DNA from: Phellopilus nigrolimitatus
Taxonomy: Eukaryota; Basidiomycota; Agaricomycetes; Hymenochaetales; Hymenochaetaceae
NCBI GenBank assembly: GCA_021029095.1
Contig: JAJOHG010000069.1
Coordinates: 78,485-142,484 of the forward strand
Reading direction: 5' to 3'
Length of the DNA stretch: 64,000 nt
The position numbers were made by a program, and so were the translations under genes. The notes beneath the pieces were generated by a model. It ran no database searches and was not told where the DNA came from. It saw nothing but the letters and a program-made list of their open reading frames with translations. This document shows positions 56,188 through 64,000 of this stretch, one piece after another (positions within the stretch are counted from its first letter, which is position 1; each line of letters opens with the position of its first letter).

Positions 56188-58696
56188 GCGCCCCCGCGCG
56201 CAGGGGTGCTGTGTGCCGGCTGACTCCGCCCTGCGATGTCATCTCTCCGAAACCAAAAGTATCTTTGTATCTGCCCGCGCGGATGTTCTTGTGTTTTTTC
56301 CGCTGGATGTGGTGTGCGTGTTGCCCTGCTCTCGATCTCTTATTCATGTCGTCTTTAATTAACACCGGTGTGCGTTAGATCTTCCGTGTTCCCGGTACAT
56401 TACAATATCATATTGTTGAAGGAAAAAAAAAAAGACTATAGATATATTTCTGGCACTTACAGTTAGTCCACGCTCTAAGTTCAGACAAAGGCGTCTTCCG
56501 GATTCAATCTCGATGCCCAAGTCGGGCGTGCATCAGCCCCGTTATCGCGTCTCCAAGGCGCTGAAACGCCGAAGCCAAGTAAGTGCATGCCTGCCCAGCC
56601 CATCAGCTTCTCCCCACCGCTCTGGGGCGCAAATGCACTCTCCTCTGCCTCGTTCGCAGCGCGCCCTGTTTCACCCGCTCGCCCCGAATAGACTGTATGC
56701 GCAAGACCCAACGCCACTATCGGCGCACCGCGCGCGTGGGGCCTTCGTGCCCGTCTCAGGCTCACCCTTTGTCCCTGCTCTCGGTGCGCCCACGCTTTCG
56801 GCTGTTCGTGCTATTTGCTATTCGCCCTGCTGCGTGATCTGCACGTCGCGGTCGCCTAGCCGATGCATATTGGAAACTAGCCCGGCGGCGTCAGCGTATT
56901 CGCGTGCCGGGACGAACGCTCCCGGGCTCCGAGATCCGCGAGCGGGTTGGCGCCGAGGGCGCGAATAATTTGCGTACGTACGCGTCTTTCTGGACGCACG
57001 CCGCAGCAGCTAACGTATACGGTACTTGGCATAGATGATTCATCAGTAAGTACGTGCTTTGCGCACCCGCGACGGAGAATCGGCCGCCGGCGTTTGCCTC
57101 GCGGGCGCGCCCAACGGGCGACATGCATCTCGCACTCCAGTTTCCGTGTCCCCCTCGTTCTGATCAAACATCTTGCCGAGTGCACGCTGAAGGGCAGGCC
57201 TGTGTGGGTCCGCATGTGGATGGCTATTTTGCGCCGCCGACTTTGGCAAGCCCGCAACCAAGTCAGTGGGTAGCGACCGCCCTGGATGGAGGAAGCCCCG
57301 ACGGGTTGCCCTGCTGACGTTGGCACCGCCCGCTTAGCGACGCCCTTTCTGGACCGCTGACGTACCTGCGAATCCCCTCCCGCCGCCGATGAACTGAGCC
57401 TGTGCCTCGCTCGAGTTATTCTAGTAATTTTCACGGCGCCACCTCCGCTTGCCGAGCAAATGCGGATCTCCATGCGCATAGGGTTTGATTTCCACGTCGC
57501 GTTTGGTATGCAAATTTTTTGCGGACTTGAGGCATGGTGGCGTTTGTCAAAAACAGAAATGTTGGTGGGAGTGTGAAACGAGTTGCAACTCAGAACTCTA
57601 TGCTTGCATGGCAGAGTGAATGCACCGTCGTCCGTTGGATGTGAGCAATGTTGTATCAGATTCTCGGAGGCTTATGCTCGATCCTGGCAGTCGGACACGG
57701 ACGTGAGCTGGTGCCGCGCTTTCTTTCTTCCCAAGTTTTTCCAAGAAGCAAGAGTTCAATAAACCAGCCTTGATTGCAACCTAGTATGTATGTATGTAAG
57801 AGTGAGGCAGACGCATTGAGGCTCTTCTATTCCCTGCATGAAATATGTGCACCCGAAAAATCTGCGCAGCGCTCGGACAAGCGTGAGCGAAAAGTCAGGA
57901 CATCCCAGCAGCTGATCATCCAATAATTACGGACACTTCTGACCCTCCATGAAAATGGAAAGCCTCCGCGCCAACTCCGCGGACTGCAGGTGCGCAAACA
58001 GGCTAGACTAGATCGCTTCCTCCGCGACGCCCACAACAGTAGACTGCGATGACGCATGAAAGCTGATGATTTGCATGCCATTTGCGCGGAAAGGGAGGGG
58101 GAGAAAGGGGAGGGGAGTGGAAGGAAAATATATCTCTCCGGTCCCCCCATTCTCTGTAGGCTCTCCAGGGGATGTGTCTTTTCCTTGGGATATTTCTTTG
58201 AGTTCGTTGGAACCGGAAACGGAGATTAAGCATAATACCGCGAAGTGATCTTGAGGTCTTCTTCGGGAGATACCGATGCCGCGTTACTGCCGAGCACAAG
58301 CTGATCGCGTTTCCCTTCTCTTATTACGAAAGCATTGAGTAACTCTGTACGACGCGCTACCCGCGACCAGATCTGGAATTTAAAAACTTTCGATCTCTCT
58401 TACCAACCGCCATCGCTCCCTTTGCAACGCAAGCACGCTCTTTACCTCCCGAACCCGACGCGACCCCTCTTTTAGTATCTTATGGCTTCGTATCGCGTCT
58501 AACCACCCCAGTCCACTTTGAAATCTTATAAAACACCTCGTCGCCAACCCAAGCGCTCTAATTTCTCATTCTCCCCTCTTCGCCTCGCCCTCTCTTCGCA
58601 TTACAACTTCTGCTCGTCCACCGCATCTTATCTGCCCTCTCACTGCCCCGTCCCTACGTCTTTCAACCGCCCCCTCCCCCGTTCGCTCTGACACTC
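56188..58696. other. Intergenic stretch
   Basis: No gene could be supported on either strand. Open frames between 56513 and 57479 are Arg/Pro/Ala-rich without recognisable motifs. The last 200 bp are a CT-rich promoter with TTATAAAAC near 58526 serving the next gene. Confidence 0.45.
58526..58534 (+). promoter_or_regulatory. TATA box of the DUF6593-like gene
   Basis: TTATAAAAC followed by a long CT-rich leader; 170 bp before the ATG. Confidence 0.5.
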
Positions 58697-59519
58697 ATGG
58701 CGACGTTTGGTGTCCCATACATCCTCGAGGACAGGACTGGTGATCTCGGCAACACCGAGTTCGACGAGCTCTACGACCGCATGTTCTTCGGCGTCTCCTG
58801 CACGCTGGACACGCCTGGTCGCACGCGCGGCGCGGCGACGCTCAAAATCTACGAGCTCGGCTCGCGCTCGTCCACGCGCGGCTTCTCGACGGCGCACTTC
58901 GGGCGCGACCCTGCCGTGATCATCGACTTCGGGCCTGGAGCTGCGCTCGGCACCATATTGTTCGTTGAACAGTCGATGTCGATGCCCATGGGCCATTGGA
59001 TCCGGAAGGCGGGCCCAAACACAAAGTGAGCAATTGTCTCCGTTTCACCTTCCGCGTTTCAGTACTCTCGTCTTACGAGGTGCCCGTCGTCCATTAGATC
59101 CGTTGAGCGGAAGTTCAAATGCTCTGATGACCAAGAGTACAGGTGGACGCACGCGGCCAACGCGGAGGCGGAGTGGGTCGTACGTCTTTTTCCCCTTTCT
59201 TCTTGGTTTCACACCTTTTCGGCGACTGCGTCTGATTGGCTCTGGTGCAGTGCACGACCTCGAGCGGCTACCTCGCTGCGCAATACAAGCTGCGCGCGCC
59301 CGAGGAGCCCAAATATCCGAGCTCCTCGGGCAATATGTTTACTGTATACGAATCATACGGGCACATCGCCACCGGTAAGCGCTCGTCTTCTGGCTTTCCA
59401 CATAGTCCCTTCGGGCGCTAACGGACTCCATTTAACTTGTCCCTTCTTGTCTTGTTTCAGAGCTCCTCGCGTCGCTGACCATTGTGCGGCATATTCACCG
59501 CTACAACCTAAACGTCTAA
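58697..59519 (+). CDS. Small basidiomycete protein, DUF6593-like (197 aa)
   Basis: Function unknown. Exons 58697-59025, 59098-59179, 59251-59374 and 59461-59519; 594 nt, phases agree; introns of 72, 71 and 86 nt. The protein has no signal peptide or membrane segment. It looks beta-rich: VPYILEDRTGDLGNTEF, FGVSCTLDTPG, STAHFGRDPAVIIDFGPGAA, RKFKCSDDQEYRWTH, SSGYLAAQYKL, and ends LTIVRHIHRYNLNV. The pattern of a short charged start, a WT-centred middle and a final helix is like the DUF6593 proteins that occur in many copies in mushrooms; the assignment is from memory of the family. The CT-rich, TATA-containing promoter suggests good expression. Confidence 0.75.
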
Positions 59520-62177
59520 TCTCTGTATCTCCCTCTTCCTCTCGCGCTTTTCACGCTTTGCCTCGTCAGCATTAATCTGCTCTCGCCGCTGCTATGGACT
59601 TCGCACTTTCCATATCTTAGCCTGGTCGTTGTTCGCATCTCCTTGCACGCTTACTATCCTCCACATACCACACGCATTGTTCATATCTGTATAATCTCTA
59701 ATCTCCGCAGTTTACGAAGCGAGGGTCATATACCGCGCACACTAGTGTCGCCCCTCTGTACCATATTCCGCCACCTATCTTTTCCTGTCCAACACCTTGA
59801 ATTATCGTGTATTAAATACCTTGTTCATTTCCTTGCCTGCTTATTCGTACCACTAATACTTTGTGTCTGCGTTTCATGCTTCCCCATGCCGAATAGCTGT
59901 AATTGCCCTCCTTCCCACCTCGATTCAATAGTAATGCGACCGATATTAGGATTTTTCGTGGTCAGATACACTGCGATCGGGTCAATTGCTGGAGCCAAGC
60001 ATTCTACAATTCTGCAAGTGCAGGGGAGACTGTAACTATGCACTATTCGTTCCATACGAAAGAATTAGGTAACTCCCTGAATGAAAGGGAAGAAGAGAAA
60101 ATTGAACAGCCATTTAGAGGGCGTCGGCGAGTGGCGGAAAGTAGGGAACCGCGTCCCTTCGGCAGGGAGAGCGCATGCTGAAATTATACCCCACACATAA
60201 TATACACCCACGGCGGAACTCGAGCCAGGGCATGGCGCCTGATAGCTGCGCACCTCAGTGCCGCGGGGCTCCGCGGGCGGTCGCAATTTCGCATACGTGT
60301 TCCGCAGAAATACGCAGAAATACGCGGCAGGCGAACTCGGGCGGTAGCAGAAGAAGCCCAGCCGGCCGACGATCTAGAAAAAACGCCTCGAGCCGCGCTA
60401 TCGATGGCGCCGCGAGGGGGCCGCGTAGCGCAGACAATAGGTTGTGCGCGAGCCGGCGATCGAAGTCGAAGCGACGGCGTCGGGGAAGATAACCTTGCCC
60501 GATCGTCGGGCCTCAGTGCTGAATTTGCTTCCGCTCGTGGACGACGGCTCCGAGGCGTCAGGCTGTTTGTTTTCCCGTCAAATGACGTTGATCTCTCAAT
60601 CATGTCTAGCTTGTCGACTCCGAGTAGGTCTCGTCCAAAGCTGTACTGGTCGCGAAGGCACGGATACCCAATGTGAGGCCTGCGAGCGGAGATAAAGGTA
60701 CATGTATACGTCTTCGAAAGGGGGGCATACATTCTGGCGACCAAAGCTGCACTACGTATTTCACCAGAAGTAGTTTTCGAGGGGGAAGTGCGGAGTCGAC
60801 GTCGGGGAGCTGCATCGAGTCTTCTAGCTAGCGGGTAATATCCAATAGAGAGCACTAAGCCCATGATGCAGAAAACAGGCACTCATTGCGTGCAGTCTAT
60901 TTCACACGCGAAGGGGAGTCAAAGAGGGACAACGAAGCGGAGATGAGCCGTAGCCCAGTCTTCAGGGTTGCAGAGCAGTCAATTGAGTGTGACGGCCGCA
61001 CTTGGTCGCTTCATTCGAACCCGGCTCTGGGTTCGCAGTCTCCAGCCATCGGCGCGCGCCTGCTTCTAGTACCAAAAGCGCAGAAAATAAATTGAACTCT
61101 GAAAATAGGTGGACGCTGGCCTTCGAACGTCCCCAAGATGGTAACAATGCTCTTCAAAATGCGCTCTGCTTCGCTGGGTTCGATTCGCGCACATGGACGG
61201 TCGGCTTCTTTGCGGCCCTGCGGATTTCCGCCTTCTGACGATCCTTGACACATGCCGAGTCAGGCGGGCGTGCTCCCCATTCAATCCAGCTCAATCCAGC
61301 TCAACCGCCTTTGAGTCCTGACGGTGGTGAACAGCACGGAGTACGCACAAGGGTGCGACATCATAAACACGCAGTACCCTCTGCTCCCGGGCCCCAAACT
61401 AAGAGTAGCCCGAACTAAGAGAACCAGGATGCAGAAGATGGCTATTTGAGCTCTGCGTTGATTTCGGCCGCGAAGTCGTCGTGAGATGAAAGCGGCTTCG
61501 AGCAATGGGCCCAGCAGACGGGAAGCCCGCGCGGAGCTAAGCAGGTGCGCCAGAGATGGATTCCTCAGGTCGTTGGCTTCGTGGCTTGCTTCTTAATTTC
61601 TGCGCCAGCACCGAGGGCCATCCACACAACTTGGTGCTAATGGTGCCGGAAAGCGAGGAAGAGCAACTTGAGCCCCTCAAGGTCGTTAAGGTAGCTGTTT
61701 TGCACATTTATATAGTCACTAGGTTGCCTTACGGTACTCCATTATTATGTGTGTAACCCACAACATGAGGTCACCTTCTGCCAGCACTACTCTACGCACA
61801 CTGAGCATCCATGAGCCCAGGAAGACAAAAACTTGATCGAAGTGCGGGGTAGCCAGGTAAACCGCCCTTCTCTGTCGTCCTGATTACAGTAATAAAACGT
61901 CCGCCAGTAGACCACCTTCAGTTCAGCATGGCCCATTATGTACATACTTGCGGCGACGTTTGACTCCGAAAAAAAGAAAGGCACCGAGAGAAAAAAAGGA
62001 GAAAAAAAAACTGCATCTGAGTTGCAAAATACACATGTAGATACCTGCACCTTCCGACACACGAATTCGAAACCGTTTCATAATGATACATCAACCACCC
62101 AGGCAGACTTCTGCGCCCGCACCACACTCGCCCCCTCCCACGCCCGGCCGAGTCGAAGCTCACTTTGAGTCTGAGTT
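59520..62177. other. Long intergenic stretch
   Basis: No gene supported. A 232-codon minus-strand open frame (60882-60184) is Arg/Ala/Pro-rich without motifs. A GGGTTCGATTCGCGC box at 61177 resembles an RNA polymerase III B box but has no cloverleaf around it. The end (61960-62040) has A-rich runs. Confidence 0.45.
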
Positions 62178-64000
62178 TCAATGGTGCCCGGCTCCACTGA
62201 AGTGGAACTGGAACGGTCCGCCATTGCTGCCGCCCTGTTGGAACTGGAATCCGCCGCCGGAGCCACCCTGGAAATACTGCATGAACGGGTGCGCGCCCTG
62301 CTGCTGAGCGTGCCCGCCGGCCTGCGCGGACGGGTCGTTCGGGTCGTCGCCGTTGTCAAAGCGCGTGCGGAGCTCTAGGGGGGCGGGTCAAAATGAATGA
62401 AAGGACGGGGAAGCTTTTTAGAGATGGGAAACTAACCGGGGTTGGACAGGACTTCGTATGCCTCGTTCACCGCGGCCATCTTGTCCTCGCTCCCACCTTT
62501 ATCGGGGTGCGCACTCTTCGCCGCGCGTCGACTAGTTAGAAGCAGATCAGCACGACAGATTCGGGGAACGGGGAAGTCATGCGCACTAAGCCTTCTTGAT
62601 AGTCCGTTCGTCTGCGTCACGCGCGACACCCAACACCTTGTAGTAGTCCTTCTTCCGCGATTGCTTCAGGAGGCGTTGCGCTTTCTGTAAACGCTGCACG
62701 ACCTGGATTTTTCATAAGCACTAAATTGTGAAAGGAGAAAAAAAGTTGAATAAAACTCACATCTTGGTTCGATCGTCCACTCGCCTCGAAAGCCTTCTCT
62801 AACACTCGTACGGCCTCCTCCCACTGCTCCTTGGCGAGCGCGGCTTCGCCGCGGCCCACAAGCCCGTCTACGTCGTCGCCATTGCCCTCAAACCGTAACA
62901 GCTCGTCACACCACCATTCCGCGCGCTTTGGTAAATCAATCTTTACGTACGCCTGACACAGCGCGCGGACGACGTCCTTCCTGCGCTCACTCCTCTTTAT
63001 CGACGAGACCGAAGCAGGGACCTCTACCTGCACGAGCTCGGTCTCAAACTGCGAGGCAAATGCGTTCCCGAGCGCGCTCTCCTTGCTCGATGTGCCGAAA
63101 AGATGCGCGACCACCCCGCGCCAGTCGCCCGTCTCGCGCAGCGCGTTAAGCTTCGCGAATGCCTTATCGAACTTCTTTAACTTCCTGTGTAGCGCTGCAC
63201 ACGGCTTCGAGTCCGGATCGAAGTGGAGGCACTGCTTGAGCGTCGTCTGCGCCTGCGAGGATGGCGGGAGGAGGAAGTACGAGAACTGTGCGATCTTCAG
63301 GAAGAGCGATGTCGACGGCGAGGTGAGGTGCGTGAGCCGTATCAGGTCTCCGACGGTCTGTTCGACGTCCCCGGAATCCAGCGCACACTCCGCACGCAGC
63401 TCCCGGAGCTCGGTGGAATGCGTCGCAACCTTAAGCGCCTCTGTCGCTGCCTCAACGCACACCTGGTGCAGGCCCGCCTTCTGGCTCTGCGCGGCCTTTT
63501 TTCCCGCGACCTCGCCCTCCGAAACCTCGAACAGAAGATCGCCGGCGGCAGCGTCGCCCTTGACGCGGGCGGAGTAGCGCATGAGCGCATCTCGGGCGGC
63601 GGGCCAAGCGCCCTCCTTCGCATAGATCCGGCCCTTCATGAGCAGCGCCTTGTCGAAGTTGCTCGATGTGAGGTCGAGCACGGAGTCGAAGTCTGCGAGA
63701 GCGTGCTGGTGCCGACTGAGCGAATAGTACGCGGTTGCGCGTTTGTAGTAGAGAATGTAGTCCGACGGCGCTTGTTCTGCAATTCTTTTAGGAGGGAAAT
63801 AGATTCAAATGAAAGGCCTGAACATACCTAAGGCCTCTGAATATGCCCGAATCGCATCATTGAATTTGCCAGTCGTCAAGAACGTGTTCGCCTGGTTTAT
63901 GAGCGGTTGCAACTCAGGCTGGTCTACAGTCGATCCCGAGCTCGATTGAGCACTTCCTACGATCGATAGAATAAGGACAGTCAAACAAGACGGGCAGAAA
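62178..64000 (-). CDS. TPR-DnaJ co-chaperone, DNAJC3/P58-like (5' end beyond the window)
   Basis: ER-lumen co-chaperone type: signal peptide, TPR array, J domain at the C-terminus, acting with BiP. Exons on the minus strand: >64000-63828, 63776-62761, 62702-62587, 62531-62437 and 62374-62178; phases agree. The visible start is inside the signal peptide (CPSCLTVLILSIVGSAQS); the ATG lies just outside. TPR units include INQANTFLTTGKFNDAIRAY, YYKRATAYYSLSRHQHALAD and GRGEAALAKEQWEEAVRVLE. The J domain is split over three exons (KKDYYKVLGVARDADERTIK; AKSAHPDKGGSEDKM with HPDK; AVNEAYEVLSNP). The Gly/Gln/Phe-rich end closes with FHFSGAGHH; no KDEL-type signal. Fragments of it lie at 29.1, 31.7, 45.5 and 47.9 kb. 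Confidence 0.9.

Noticed and set aside
56877..57479. 200-codon minus-strand frame
   Set aside because: Composition-driven and without motifs; an opposite-strand frame is equally open.
60184..60882. 232-codon minus-strand frame
   Set aside because: Arg/Ala-rich, no recognisable domain, no supporting splice or promoter context.
61100..61200. Possible tRNA gene because of GGGTTCGATTCGCGC
   Set aside because: No acceptor stem or D/anticodon arms could be paired around the B-box-like sequence.

Overview
The window is nuclear DNA of a filamentous basidiomycete, most likely a mushroom-forming Agaricomycete. Host genes are split by introns of about 50-80 nt with GT..AG ends and CTGAC/CTGAT-like branch sites. 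The gene set is fungal (PEX7, IMP dehydrogenase, RVB1, a fungal-type sirtuin, F-box proteins, an apparent DUF6593-type protein). Ty1/copia, Ty3 chromovirus and Tc1 elements are all present. All exon models were built by hand from splice signals and reading-frame continuity.

Left part (1-20 kb). A C2H2 zinc-finger gene (-) runs off the left edge and carries two unusually long introns. From about 5.7 to 20.2 kb lies an array of diverged repeat units. Each unit holds a flank block plus, in three cases, a copy of an unrecognised intron-containing gene family on the minus strand: a frameshifted copy near 7 kb, an apparently intact 112-aa copy at 16 kb and a two-unit 372-aa copy at 18-19.4 kb. A 5.1-kb copia element (252-bp LTRs, TTTTG duplication) is inserted in this array.

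Middle (20.4-36 kb). A 7.6-kb Ty3 chromovirus (506-bp LTRs, CCCCG duplication) has intact gag, pol and an extra 3' reading frame. It shows signs of Tf1-type self-priming and of a -1 frameshift. To its right is a rearranged block with fragments of HAD-phosphatase, sirtuin and DnaJ genes, a complete F-box gene, a leader fragment of RVB1, another HAD fragment and a decayed Tc1 element. An F-box/leucine-rich gene follows.

Right part (36.5-64 kb). Housekeeping and metabolic genes: PEX7, IMP dehydrogenase, a secreted intradiol-type dioxygenase and an MDR oxidoreductase whose first intron contains a hairpin insertion. Next comes a second, inverted copy of the rearranged block (HAD pseudogene, RVB1/DnaJ leader chimera, second F-box gene, DnaJ fragment, complete sirtuin). 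Then follow the complete HAD gene, a third F-box copy that is broken, RVB1, a DUF6593-like gene and the 3' part of an ER-type TPR-DnaJ gene that runs off the right edge.

The intact genes do not form one pathway. The main story is genome dynamics: young retroelements, a local gene family, and repeated inverted duplication of a HAD-sirtuin-DnaJ-F-box-RVB1 segment that left intact parents, intact daughters and fragments side by side.
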